A stretch of 64,000 nucleotides of DNA, from the NCBI RefSeq assembly GCF_000411975.1, contig NZ_ASXG01000172.1, forward strand, positions 108,475-172,474, read 5' to 3'. The translations under genes and the position numbers were made by a program. A model generated the notes under the pieces. It made no database searches and was not told the DNA's origin. It saw only the letters and a list, made by a program, of their open reading frames with translations. Origin of the DNA: Amycolatopsis orientalis DSM 43388. Its GTDB lineage: Bacteria > Actinomycetota > Actinomycetes > Mycobacteriales > Pseudonocardiaceae. Of this stretch, positions 25,949-34,372 are shown piece after piece (the first letter of the stretch is position 1; every line of letters begins with the position of its first letter).

Positions 25949-27580
25949 ATGTTCCCTGGCATGCCGAAGTGGGCGCTCTTTCCGCGGATGCGGTTCACCC
26001 GTCAGGTGCTGCTGTTGCAGATCGGCGTGGTGGTCCTCGTCGTAGGCCTCGGCGTCGCCTTGATCAGCTGGCTCCTGCGCACGACCCTGACCGAACAGTA
26101 CGGCGAGCGCGCCTTGGCGATCGCGAAATCCGTGGCCACGGAGCCGGTGGTGATCGCCGGTGCGGCTTCCCGGCAGCCGAGCCCGGACCTCCAGCAGCGG
26201 GTCGAAGCAGTGACGCAGACCGACGACGCGCTGCTGTTCGTGGTCATCACGGACGATCACGGCATCCGGCTGGCCCACCCCAACCTGTCGCAGGTCGGCA
26301 AGCAGGTGAGCACGCCGTGGGAGGAGGTGATCGCGGGCAACGACGTGGTCAGCGAATTCAACGCGGGCACCCTGGGACCGTCCGTGCGCAGCAAGACCCC
26401 GATCAAGCAGGGCTCTCGGATCGTCGGCGAGGTCAGCGTCGGGTACCGCATCGGCGAGCTGACCGGCGACTTCAACCGCCTGTTCATCCTGACGATGATC
26501 TTCGGCAGCGGTGCGCTCCTCATCGGCGCGGGCGCGTCCGCCCTGCTCAACCGCCGTCTCCGCCGGGTCACCCACGGCCTGGAACCCCACGAACTGACCG
26601 AGCTGCTCTACGAACACGAAGCCGTGCTGCACGGGATCGGCGAGGGCGTCCTGGCCGTCGACGCGGAGCACCGGGTGACCGTCCGCAACGACGAAGCCGA
26701 ACGCCTCCTCGACACCCCGCTCCCGGTCGGCACCCCGCTGGAGGCCCTGGACCTGTCGCCGCGCGTGCACAAAGCCGTGACCGAAGGACGCCCGGTGGAC
26801 AATCTCCTGGCGGTCGCCGGAAACCGGGTCCTGGTGATCAATTCCCGTGCCGTGCACCGAGAGGAACGCGCGCTGGGCACCGTGCTGACCTTCCGCGACC
26901 GCACCGACCTCGACACCCTCACCCGAGAACTCGACGGCATCCGCTCGCTGTCCGACGGCCTGCGCGCGCAACGGCACGAGTTCGCGAATCGCCTGCACAC
27001 CCTGTCCGGCCTGCTGCAGCTAGGCCACCACGCCGAAGCCGAGGAATACCTGCAGACCCTCACCGAGAGCACCGCCTCGCGAGCCGAACCGCTCGACGAC
27101 CGGATCACCGACCCGTACCTGCAAGCGTTGCTGGTCGCGAAAACCGAGCAGGCGCAAGAAAAAGGCATGGAACTCCGGTTGGCCGACGACGCCTGGGTCC
27201 CCGCCTCGGTAACCGATCCGATCGCCGCGGGCACCGTCATCGGCAACCTGGTCGACAACGCCCTGCACGCCGCGCGCATGGGCCCGCGCCGGCCCGCGTG
27301 GGTCGAAGTCGGGCTGCTCGCCGATGATTCCACTTTGCATGTGTCCGTTATAGACAGTGGACCTGGAATCGATGAGTCCTTACAGGACAAACTTTTCGAC
27401 GAAGGAGTGTCCACAAAGCTCACTCCCGGCCACGGCCTCGGACTGGCCTTGGCCCGCCAAGCCGCCCGGGCCCGCGACGGCGACGTATGGCTCGCCGACC
27501 CCGGCGGCGCGACGGCCGGCGCGTTGTTCGTCGCCAAACTTCCCGGCCTGCTGGACCGACTCGAGGAGACCGACACATGA
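25949..27580 (+). CDS. CitA/DcuS-family sensor histidine kinase, 543 aa
   Basis: A transmembrane helix near residue 25-45, an extracellular sCache-type sensor (to about 175), a second helix near 180-200, a PAS domain (about 220-320), then a Spo0B-type dimerisation helix with the phospho-His in RAQRHEFANRLHTLSGLL, and the ATPase boxes GNLVDNALHA, DSGPGID and GHGLGLALAR. This family senses citrate or C4-dicarboxylates. It overlaps the response-regulator gene by 4 bp (ATGA). Confidence 0.9.
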   Translation: MFPGMPKWALFPRMRFTRQVLLLQIGVVVLVVGLGVALISWLLRTTLTEQYGERALAIAKSVATEPVVIAGAASRQPSPDLQQRVEAVTQTDDALLFVVITDDHGIRLAHPNLSQVGKQVSTPWEEVIAGNDVVSEFNAGTLGPSVRSKTPIKQGSRIVGEVSVGYRIGELTGDFNRLFILTMIFGSGALLIGAGASALLNRRLRRVTHGLEPHELTELLYEHEAVLHGIGEGVLAVDAEHRVTVRNDEAERLLDTPLPVGTPLEALDLSPRVHKAVTEGRPVDNLLAVAGNRVLVINSRAVHREERALGTVLTFRDRTDLDTLTRELDGIRSLSDGLRAQRHEFANRLHTLSGLLQLGHHAEAEEYLQTLTESTASRAEPLDDRITDPYLQALLVAKTEQAQEKGMELRLADDAWVPASVTDPIAAGTVIGNLVDNALHAARMGPRRPAWVEVGLLADDSTLHVSVIDSGPGIDESLQDKLFDEGVSTKLTPGHGLGLALARQAARARDGDVWLADPGGATAGALFVAKLPGLLDRLEETDT

Positions 27581-28233
27581 TCCGCACCCTGATCGTGGAC
27601 GACGACTTCCGCGTCGCCGGCGTGCACGCGGGATTCGTGTCGGAGGTACCGGGATTCACCGTCGCCGGGGTCGCGCACACCGCCGCCGAAGCTCGCGCCC
27701 GCGTGCGTGAACTGGCCCCGGATCTGGTGCTGCTGGACGTCTACCTGCCGGACGAGCCGGGCCTTTCGGTGCTGCCGGACCTCAAGACGGACACCATCGT
27801 GCTGTCCGCCGCCACCGATGCCGGGTCGATCTCCGCCGCGATCCGCGCGGGCGCGCTGAACTACCTGATCAAACCCTTCACGACGCGCCAGTTGTCGGAA
27901 CGGCTCACCTCGTACGCCCGTTACCGCGGCCTGGTCACCACCGAACGCCCGCTCTCCCAAGACGACGTGGACCGAGCTTTCCGCGCCCTGCACGACCAGG
28001 ACCGCGCGGCGACGCCGAAGGGCCAGTCCAGCGCGACGGCCCGCCTGGTGTCGGAGCGCCTGCGCAGTTCCCCGACCCCGCTCTCGGCCGCCGAAGTGGC
28101 CCGCGAACTCGGCATGGCCCGCGCCACCGCACAGCGCTACCTCACCGCACTGGCGGAATCGGGAGCAGTGGAAATGCGACTCCGCTACGGCGCGACCGGA
28201 CGCCCAGAACACGAATACGACTGGATCGGCTGA
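27577..28233 (+). CDS. CitB/DcuR-family response regulator, 218 aa
   Basis: Receiver domain with acidic pocket VDDD, phospho-acceptor Asp in LVLLDVYLPDEPG and conserved Lys in LIKPF. The C-terminus is a winged/IclR-like HTH of the CitB class (LSAAEVARELGMARATAQRYL). Translationally coupled to the kinase. The only transporter nearby is the divergent NitT/TauT-type ABC operon, which is therefore the likeliest target. Confidence 0.9.
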   Translation: MIRTLIVDDDFRVAGVHAGFVSEVPGFTVAGVAHTAAEARARVRELAPDLVLLDVYLPDEPGLSVLPDLKTDTIVLSAATDAGSISAAIRAGALNYLIKPFTTRQLSERLTSYARYRGLVTTERPLSQDDVDRAFRALHDQDRAATPKGQSSATARLVSERLRSSPTPLSAAEVARELGMARATAQRYLTALAESGAVEMRLRYGATGRPEHEYDWIG

Positions 28234-28309
28234 CCCCGCCGAGCGTCAGCGGAACCGGCTTGCTCGGTTCGCTGCTGGTGTGGCATCGAGCGACCGCTGT
28301 CTGCGAGCA

Positions 28310-28925
28310 GCCGAACCAGCCGCCCGAGCCAATTTCTGCTCGCCGCCGGACGCCCCGGCACACCGCCGCAACAAGCCAACCAACCCCAACAGCCAGCGGA
28401 CCGGCGGCCCAGTGCGCACAGCCACCGCTGAAGCAACCCGGCCGAGCCACGCCCACCAGCAGCGAGCCAGCTCCGGGCCGAGGCAAAGTTCGCGCGCGCC
28501 CTCAGCTGCTCTCTCAACGCTTGCAGCCAATACCCGCCCACCGCCGAGACAAGCCAGCCAACCCCAACAGCCAACAGCGGACCAGCGCCCGCGGCCAAAC
28601 ACCCAGCGCTGAAACAACCCCGCCGAGCCACGCCAGCCAACAGCGAACCAGCCCCGACCCCAGCCAGGAGCAGCGCGCCCTCCGCTGCTCTCTCAACGCT
28701 TGCAGCCAAACACTCGCCGCCGAAGCAACCCGGCCGAGCGCCAGCCAACAGCGCACCAGCCCCGACCCCAGCCAGGAGCGGCGCAACCTCAGCTACTCCC
28801 TCACCGCCCGCGGCCAAACACCCGCCGTTGAAACAACCCCGCCGAGCCACGCCAGCCCGCAGCGAACGAGCGGCCCCAGTCAGGGACGGCGCGCTCTCAG
28901 CTGCTCTGTCAACGCCCGCCAGCCA
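28310..28925. repeat. degenerate tandem repeats, about 110-bp units
   Basis: Units begin GCCGAGCCACGCC or similar at 28441, 28622, 28733 and 28841, with a diverged unit before 28441. Each holds CCAGCCAACAGCG, GACCCCAGCCAGGAGC, CTGCTCTCTCAACGC and a AAACAACCC-type end. Spacings are 181, 111 and 108, so the frame is not kept. Both strands stay open as a by-product. The gap after the response regulator holds no gene I can support. Confidence 0.7.
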
Positions 28926-29562
28926 TCCGCTGCGCCGCGTCCAGCCATGGCTTCCAGTCGAGGAACTGGTTGATCCCCGCACGTGGCTGGGTCTTGCTCG
29001 GAGTGGGCGTCTCGAGGTCCGCGCGCGGCTCGGCCTGTTCCGAAGGCTCCGGGGCCTCCGCGCGCGGCGTGGTCGAGTGGACCGGGTTGTGCCGTCGCGC
29101 CGGAGCTTGCCGCGAAGGGACCGGGACGTACACCGTGACCGGCGGGGCGGTCTGCGTGACCGGCGGCGTGCTCGTCGACGGGGCAGGGACCTGCTGCTCC
29201 GCGACCGGAACGCGCTGTTCGGCCTGCACGAGAGCGTCGTCCGCGGGCTGGCCGGGGAACGCTCCGGTGAAGTAACCCCCGGCGAGCCAGCCGAGTCCGA
29301 CCAGGAGCACCGCCAGCCCGGAGCCGACCCACACCCGGGCCCGCCGCCGCGACGCCACCGCGCGCGGGCGTTCCTCGGCGGGCGCGCACCCGGCGATCAC
29401 CGGGATCTGCTGGGTCGATTCGCAGCTCGGCTCGGCAACGGCCTCGTCCTGCGGGCGCGGTTCGCGCGGCAGGCTGGCGGCGATGATTCCGGTGCGGTCG
29501 ACCAGTTCCCCGGAGGCGCGGTCAGCGGGCGCGGCCAAACGGCGCTCGGCAAGGCGCAGCAT
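28909..29562 (-). CDS. single-pass membrane protein with proline-rich extracellular tail, 217 aa
   Basis: The cytoplasmic part is residues 1-75. One transmembrane helix (VWVGSGLAVLLVGLGWLAGG) spans about 77-97. A Pro/Thr/Gln-rich extracellular stalk (APSTSTPPVTQTAPPVTVYV and on) follows, and a short conserved-looking tail INQFLDWKPWLDAAQRM. This layout is common in actinomycete wall-associated or anti-sigma-like proteins, but no family was recognised. Its 3' end runs into the repeat array. Confidence 0.6.
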   Translation of the reverse strand: MLRLAERRLAAPADRASGELVDRTGIIAASLPREPRPQDEAVAEPSCESTQQIPVIAGCAPAEERPRAVASRRRARVWVGSGLAVLLVGLGWLAGGYFTGAFPGQPADDALVQAEQRVPVAEQQVPAPSTSTPPVTQTAPPVTVYVPVPSRQAPARRHNPVHSTTPRAEAPEPSEQAEPRADLETPTPSKTQPRAGINQFLDWKPWLDAAQRMAGGR

Positions 29563-29683
29563 CGAGGGCTACCTCCGGGGTACGGGCACACGGGTGGGCT
29601 CGCAGCATTCTGCGACATTCCCGAGGGGTTCGGCGAAAATGCAACTCCATCGGGTGATCAAGAATGCGGACAGTCGCGACGAG

Positions 29684-30520
29684 TTATCCGTTCCGCTGGA
29701 CGCGCTTGAGCCCTTGGCGGGCCAAAACCGCGAGCGGACGCTGGTATGCCGAACCGAGCACGCGCGGGATCGCGTCGATCACGTACGCGTCCGGTCCGAT
29801 GAGGATCCGCGCGGACCGCCTGCGCACGCCGCGCAAGATCGTCTCCGCCGCTTTCTTTGGTGTGGTAAGGGCGATTTTCTCGAAGCCGGCCGCCGCTTTG
29901 GTTTGGTCGCCGGCCGCTCCGCCGCGGGCGTTGCGGGCGATGTTGGTCTTGATCCCGCCCGGATGCACACAGCTGACGCCGACCGGATGGCGGGCGGCGA
30001 GCATTTCTTCGCGCAGTGACTCGGTGAATCCGCGAACGGCGAACTTCGCCGCGTTGTACGCACTCTGCGTAGGCACTCCGACGAATCCGAACACGCTGGA
30101 GATATTGACGATGTACCCGTCGCCGGAGTCGATGAGGTGCGGCAGGAATGCCTTCGTGCCGTTCACGACGCCGCCGAGGTTGATGCCGAGCAGCCAGTCG
30201 AAATCCTCGAACGTCATGTCCTCGACGGTCGCGCCGAGCGCCACCCCGGCGTTATTGACGACGAGGTTGACCCGGCCGTGCTCCCGCACGACGTCGTCGG
30301 CGTGGGCGAGGACCGCGGCCCGGTCGGCCACGTCGAGGGAATGGCCCCGCACCTTGGCCCCGCGTTCGCGTGCTTCGCGCACGGTGCCCTCGAGACCTTC
30401 CGCGTCGACATCGGACAGTTCGAGCAGCGCCCCGTGCAGAGCGAGTTCGAGCGCCAGCGCCCGCCCGATGCCCGAGCCCGCTCCGGTGATCACTGCGACT
30501 TTGTTCGAGAAGTCCTTCAT
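29684..30520 (-). CDS. short-chain dehydrogenase/reductase, 278 aa
   Basis: A complete classical SDR: NAD(P) motif TGAGSGIGRA, NNAGVA, catalytic Ser in NISSVFGFVG and YNAAKFAV (Tyr/Lys). The C-terminal extension includes KKAAETILRGVRRRSARILIG. This type is frequent in actinobacteria and the substrate is unknown. It is divergent from the lipoprotein protease; the 66-bp gap contains an imperfect inverted repeat ACTAGT-N7-ACCAGT that could bind a TetR-like regulator. Confidence 0.87.
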   Translation of the reverse strand: MKDFSNKVAVITGAGSGIGRALALELALHGALLELSDVDAEGLEGTVREARERGAKVRGHSLDVADRAAVLAHADDVVREHGRVNLVVNNAGVALGATVEDMTFEDFDWLLGINLGGVVNGTKAFLPHLIDSGDGYIVNISSVFGFVGVPTQSAYNAAKFAVRGFTESLREEMLAARHPVGVSCVHPGGIKTNIARNARGGAAGDQTKAAAGFEKIALTTPKKAAETILRGVRRRSARILIGPDAYVIDAIPRVLGSAYQRPLAVLARQGLKRVQRNG

Positions 30521-30586
30521 CGTCTCCCCACCCTGGTCTCACCGCGTTCTCTGATACTAGTGACGAGGACCAGTACAGGAGGTGGC

Positions 30587-31336
30587 ATGCGGCGCACGGT
30601 GATCGGGCTGTTCGCACTATTGAGTGCGAGCGGGACCATCGTGGCTTGTGCTGAACACACCGCGGAACCGGCGGTCGCGCCGTCGACGCCGGAGAAGCCG
30701 ATCCAAGCGTCCATCGGCGCACTGTTCGTCGACGGCTCGCATTACTGCACGGCGAGCGTCGTGCACAGCCCGCGCGGGGACGAGTTGCTGACCGCCGCAC
30801 ACTGCCTCCACGACGGCGAAGGCGGCGGCTACCTGGCCAATGTCACGTTCGCACCGGGTTTCCACGACGGCGTCGCGCCCTACGGATACTGGCAGGTCGG
30901 GAACGAACTGGTCGCCCAAGGCTGGATCGATTCGTCCGATCCGAACCTCGATGTCGGCTTCGCGACCGCCCGCCAGGACGGTTCGCCCGAACCCCTCGAA
31001 GCGGTCACCGGAGCCAACCAGCTAGGCGCGAACGGCCCCTTCACGCGCCCGGTGACCGTGGCCGGCTACCCCGACGGCGTCGACGAGCTCGCCACCTGCG
31101 AAACCCACACTCAGCAGCAAGACGAACACCAGATCAGAGTCGACTGCCCCGGCTTCGCGACCGGCACGAGCGGCAGCCCGCTGGTAGCGGAGCCGTCGCC
31201 AGACACGAAAACCGGCACGGTAGTAGGCGTGATCGGCGGCTACGAGGGCGGCGGCTACACCGACGACATCTCGTACTCGAGCTATTTCGACGACCAGATC
31301 GTCGAGCTGTATAACCGAGCGACCACGATGCCGTGA
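30587..31336 (+). CDS. trypsin-like serine peptidase, putative lipoprotein, 249 aa
   Basis: Signal peptide with lipobox IVAC at residues 18-21. The S1-type domain keeps His in LLTAAHC, Asp in DPNLDVGFA and Ser in GTSGSPLV. A pair of cysteines (CETHTQ...VDCPGF) frames the specificity region. The ATG at 30587 follows AGGAGG. It is distinct from the streptogrisin-like enzyme at 16.8 kb and has no long prodomain. Likely anchored at the outer face of the membrane. Confidence 0.83.
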   Translation: MRRTVIGLFALLSASGTIVACAEHTAEPAVAPSTPEKPIQASIGALFVDGSHYCTASVVHSPRGDELLTAAHCLHDGEGGGYLANVTFAPGFHDGVAPYGYWQVGNELVAQGWIDSSDPNLDVGFATARQDGSPEPLEAVTGANQLGANGPFTRPVTVAGYPDGVDELATCETHTQQQDEHQIRVDCPGFATGTSGSPLVAEPSPDTKTGTVVGVIGGYEGGGYTDDISYSSYFDDQIVELYNRATTMP

Positions 31337-31349
31337 CATGATGCGCCCC

Positions 31350-31571
31350 ATGAGCACGCGCGACGTCCCGATCACCGGGGAACCGATCCGGCTGGGCCAA
31401 TTCCTGAAACTGGCCGACCTCGCGGACAACGGCTCGCACGCGAAAGACCTGATCGACGCGGAAAAGGTCACGGTCAACGGCGAAATCGAAACCCGCCGAG
31501 GCCGCCAACTAGCCGACGGCGACGTAGTAGCAGTCGGCACCAACGAAGCCCGCGTCTCGCTACAACACTGA
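31350..31571 (+). CDS. S4-domain RNA-binding protein (YbcJ-like), 73 aa
   Basis: A solitary S4 fold: IRLGQFLKLADLADNG, SHAKDLIDAEKVTVNGEIETRRGRQL split over the loop, then GDVVAVGTNEARV. Such short proteins bind structured RNA (rRNA/tRNA). An alternative start lies 12 bp upstream (31338). It follows the peptidase by 13 bp. Confidence 0.85.
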   Translation: MSTRDVPITGEPIRLGQFLKLADLADNGSHAKDLIDAEKVTVNGEIETRRGRQLADGDVVAVGTNEARVSLQH

Positions 31572-31687
31572 CCACAGCACAGAACCCTTCACCAGTTCTG
31601 ATTTCGCCCACCAAAAAACCGCAGCCGACGCACCCACCCATCGAGGCACCCAGCCCCCGCCTGCACCCCGATACGAAGCCTCCCTGC

Positions 31688-31743
31688 GGGCGGTGGGTGC
31701 TTGTCAAGGCACGCTTTCCCGCCTTGACAAGCACCCACCGCCC
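31688..31743. terminator. perfect 23-bp inverted repeat, 10-nt loop
   Basis: Arms GGGCGGTGGGTGCTTGTCAAGGC and its exact complement (31688-31710, 31721-31743) lie between convergent genes. The arm shares the spacing of GTGxGTG..T.T...GG with the hairpins at 36824 and 58443. Confidence 0.75.
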
Positions 31744-31821
31744 GTCAGCACAATCAAACTTCGGGGTGCCCCACGCACGCCGGATGGCGCAATGTCGCCG
31801 CCAGGCGACGAGCAGCCCCGG

Positions 31822-32763
31822 TCACCCCACCGTAGTCAACGGCGCCAACCCCACCTTCAACGCCAAAGAATCCAACTGCCTCCGCACCGCCCCCGGCAAC
31901 GGCACCCCCAACGCCCGGCACTGCTCCAAATACTGAGCCTCCCGCCACCCGGGATACCGAACCGGTGCCCCGCTCTCCCACCCGAGCATGCTCCCGAACA
32001 CCGCACTGGCCGCCCGGTAAAACCCATCCGCACTACGCAACGTGGTAGGAGCGATCGCCAGCACCAGCAACCCAGTGTCGTGCTCATGATCCGCGACCCC
32101 GGACAACACCCCGGCCAGCACGTCCACCATCAACGCGAATCCAGCGAACTGCGGATTACGAGCAGCGTCCGCGAGATCGACATCGAACACGAACTCCGGA
32201 TAGGCCCCGGCGGGAGCGGCCATCCCCAGCGGATGCACGGGCTGGTCCGCATACCCCCCGGCGGCCATCACCATGCCGATCATCCCGTGCGGCAGGGCCC
32301 GCGCCGCGTGATGCCCGACCCGTCCGAACGGCCCGACCCCGCGCACCGACAGCAGCCCGACGCCGAACCGCCCAGCCCGCTGCACCGCGCGATCCATCGC
32401 GTCGCCGACCGCCCACAGCCCGGACGCTCTGCGGTAATCGATGAGCGCGGCTGCCCCGCGGTCCGCGATCAGCAACGGTTGCGCGTCAGGACTGACCAAT
32501 CCGCTTTCGATCGCGGGCAAATGCACGCGGGCCAATTCCCCGACGCCGCTTTCCGGCGCGCCGGTGAGGTCGCCGTGGCACAGCGCTTCCGCGGCCGGAC
32601 GCGCGCGGTCTTCGGGAAACCCTTGTGCCATCAGGACAACGGAAACGAGCGTGACCAGTTCGTCGACGGGAACGCGGTGCCAGGCCTGCTCGGGAATCGG
32701 GGTGTCGGCGGGAACTTCCGGAACGGGGCGGCTGAGCCGGGGGGAACGTGGTCTGAGGGGCAC
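31822..32763 (-). CDS. Ldh2-family (malate/L-lactate/ureidoglycolate dehydrogenase-type) oxidoreductase, 313 aa
   Basis: Fits the LDH2/MDH2 family (NAD-dependent, unrelated to classical LDH). It has HRVPVDELVTLVSVVLMAQG, then DLTGAPESGVGELARVHLP, VRGVGPFGRVGHHAARAL and FVFDVDLADAARNPQ. It is about 30 residues shorter than usual, and the helix HGxRxxG...R appears degenerate (CHGDLTGAPESG), so its activity is uncertain. Single gene; substrate unknown. Confidence 0.72.
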   Translation of the reverse strand: MPLRPRSPRLSRPVPEVPADTPIPEQAWHRVPVDELVTLVSVVLMAQGFPEDRARPAAEALCHGDLTGAPESGVGELARVHLPAIESGLVSPDAQPLLIADRGAAALIDYRRASGLWAVGDAMDRAVQRAGRFGVGLLSVRGVGPFGRVGHHAARALPHGMIGMVMAAGGYADQPVHPLGMAAPAGAYPEFVFDVDLADAARNPQFAGFALMVDVLAGVLSGVADHEHDTGLLVLAIAPTTLRSADGFYRAASAVFGSMLGWESGAPVRYPGWREAQYLEQCRALGVPLPGAVRRQLDSLALKVGLAPLTTVG

Positions 32764-32855
32764 TTCATCAAGGTTGCCGGGCGATCTCGGACCCCGTCAA
32801 CGAGGTTGGCCCTAGAGTGTGATGCGGTCGGCCGCAGAGACGTACCCTGAACCGC

Positions 32856-33137
32856 ATGTGCCGAAACATCACCACGCTGCGCGGCCTGCAGCCCGCCGCC
32901 ACCACGGAAGAGATCGAAGCCGCGGCGCGCCAGTACGTGCGCAAAGTGACCGGGGTGCAGTCCCTTTCGGACGCGACGCGCGAACCGTTCGAAGCGGCGG
33001 TCGCCGAAATCGCCCAGATCACCGCGCGGCTGCTGGAGGAACTCCCGCAGCGCCGCCAGCCGCCGGCGACCGTGCCGCCGCTGCGCCGCCCGGAAGTCCA
33101 GGCGCGGATCGCCCTGCGCGCGGCCAAGAAAGCCTGA
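32856..33137 (+). CDS. DUF2277 protein, 93 aa
   Basis: Starts MCRNITTLRGLQPAATTEEI followed by AAARQYVRKVTG, the hallmark of the small DUF2277 family found widely in actinobacteria and proteobacteria. Function unknown. Basic C-terminus (RIALRAAKKA). It is divergent from the Ldh2-like gene and convergent with the KTSC gene. Confidence 0.85.
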   Translation: MCRNITTLRGLQPAATTEEIEAAARQYVRKVTGVQSLSDATREPFEAAVAEIAQITARLLEELPQRRQPPATVPPLRRPEVQARIALRAAKKA

Positions 33138-33145
33138 CGCCGCCC

Positions 33146-33358
33146 TCACTCCACCTCTCGGCCGGGAAACCGCGGCTTGATCTCCTGGTTGAGGTAGCGC
33201 CCCGGGCTGTCGGCGGCCATCAGCTCGCGATGCACCCGGGCGGGCACGAGGTGGTAGCGGTAAACGCTGCCGTCATGGAACCCGATCTCCAGCACCGACT
33301 TCGCGACGTCGTAGCCGACGTCGCGAATGACGGAAGACTCCACGGGAACCCGGCGCAC
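33146..33358 (-). CDS. KTSC-domain protein, 70 aa
   Basis: The KTSC fold is visible: VESSVIRDVGYD, VLEIGFHDGSVYRYHLVPA and HRELMAADSPGRYLNQEIKP. The family may bind nucleic acid or act beside lysyl-tRNA synthetase-like domains, and no catalytic role is established. The GTG start at 33358 fits the domain; longer upstream frames look artificial. Confidence 0.75.
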   Translation of the reverse strand: MRRVPVESSVIRDVGYDVAKSVLEIGFHDGSVYRYHLVPARVHRELMAADSPGRYLNQEIKPRFPGREVE

Positions 33359-33417
33359 AGCACGCTCAGGATACCCGCGCGGCCGCCGGGCGAGCAGCCG
33401 TCGCGGCCGGTGCCTCG

Positions 33418-33690
33418 GATGGAGCAACCAGTGGCAGCGGGAAGACCGGACGCCTGCTGCCGTTGCTGGAAACCGGCAAGCTGGCCGCTGGCGACCAGCT
33501 CGTCAGGAATCGCAAGCGAGCAGACAAGATCCACCAAGCGACTGTTCTGCCGAACGGCTCCACGCAGCTGCAAGACGGACGCATCGCGAACTCCCCGTCC
33601 GGTGCCTGCGCCATGCTCGCCGACAACAAGAACTACGACGGCTGGGAAGAATGGCGACGGCACTCCGACCAGACCCGGCTGACGACCCGC
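33418..33690 (+). pseudogene. RAMA-like domain remnant
   Basis: The plus frame reads LLETGKLAAGDQLV, QATVLPNGSTQLQDGR, then SPSGACAMLADNKNYDGWEEWR. This resembles the RAMA (restriction-enzyme adenine-methylase-associated) module (GLLxxGTxLxxxxxG...ATV...G.I.xxxG...SPSxAA......NGWxxWR). No ATG/GTG precedes it in frame, while an ATG-led frame (MEQPVAAGR) at about 33419 is offset by one base. It is probably a frameshifted or truncated gene. It fills the 33359-33793 gap. Confidence 0.45.
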
Positions 33691-33793
33691 GCTGATCCGC
33701 CACCGCGGCGCGCCGCGGAAAGTCGCCGGAGAAAACGGCCCCGGCCTCCCGCGGCGGGCGCGGAATCCGGGGCCGGACACTCGAGGCGTCAAG

Positions 33794-33878
33794 CGGAAGC
33801 GGAGGGATTTGAACCCCCGGTAGGTTTCCCTACGGACGCTTTCAAGGCGTCTGCATTCGGCCGCTCTGCCACGCTTCC
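33794..33878 (-). tRNA. tRNA-Ser (TGA)
   Basis: Class II tRNA, 85 nt. Acceptor GGAAGCG/CGCTTCC, discriminator G, anticodon stem GACGC/GCGTC with loop CTTGAAA (anticodon TGA, reading UCA/UCG), variable arm GTAGG...CCTAC, T-loop TTCAAAT. The MarR gene stop is 2 bp from its 5' end, suggesting cotranscription and processing. Confidence 0.95.
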
Positions 33879-33880
33879 TT

Positions 33881-34372
33881 CTAGGTCAGGGTATCGCGCC
33901 GTCCTTCGACGTCGTCCAGGTGTTCGAGAACCCGGGTGAAGGCCGTGGCCACCGCGGTCTGCTCGTCCGGGGTCAGCAGGTCGATCAGGTGCTCGCGGGC
34001 GCCGCGCACGTGCGTTGGCGCCGCTTCGTCCAGTACCCGCTGGCCGGCGTCGGTCAGTTCGGTCAGCACGCCGCGTTTGTCCTCTGGGTCCGGGCGGCGC
34101 GTGACCAGCCCGGCGACCTCCAGTTTGCCGATCTGGTGCGACAGCCTGCTCTTCGTCGAGCCCAGCTGCGCCGCCAGCTCCGTCATCCGGGTGCAGTGGT
34201 CCGGGGCCATGTTCAGACAGACCAGGACCTCGTAGTCCGCGAGCGAGACGCCGTGGCTTTCGGCCAGTTCGCGGTGCAGCCGCTGCCGCAAGCGCAGCGA
34301 CGCGACGATGTAAGCCCGCCAGGCACGCTGTTCGGCCGGGTCGAGCCAGCGCACGTCCTGGTCATCGCTCAT
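33881..34372 (-). CDS. MarR-family transcriptional regulator, 163 aa
   Basis: The winged helix with LADYEVLVCLN, MTELAAQLGSTKSRLSHQIGKLE and PEDKRGVLTELTDAG (the MarR wing, DxRxxxxxLTxxG) is complete, with helical dimer ends. These proteins respond to phenolic or other small ligands. The ATG at 34372 is chosen since the upstream extension lacks similarity. Directly followed by tRNA-Ser. Confidence 0.88.
   Translation of the reverse strand: MSDDQDVRWLDPAEQRAWRAYIVASLRLRQRLHRELAESHGVSLADYEVLVCLNMAPDHCTRMTELAAQLGSTKSRLSHQIGKLEVAGLVTRRPDPEDKRGVLTELTDAGQRVLDEAAPTHVRGAREHLIDLLTPDEQTAVATAFTRVLEHLDDVEGRRDTLT

Noticed and set aside
28310..28925. CRISPR-like array
   Set aside because: Units are about 110 bp, degenerate throughout and without separate conserved repeats and unique spacers; no cas genes.
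28185..28982. 265-codon minus-strand frame with repeated RxGCFxxxCLAA motifs
   Set aside because: It arises from the noncoding tandem repeats, overlaps the ends of both neighbouring genes, and the repeat spacing is not always a multiple of three.
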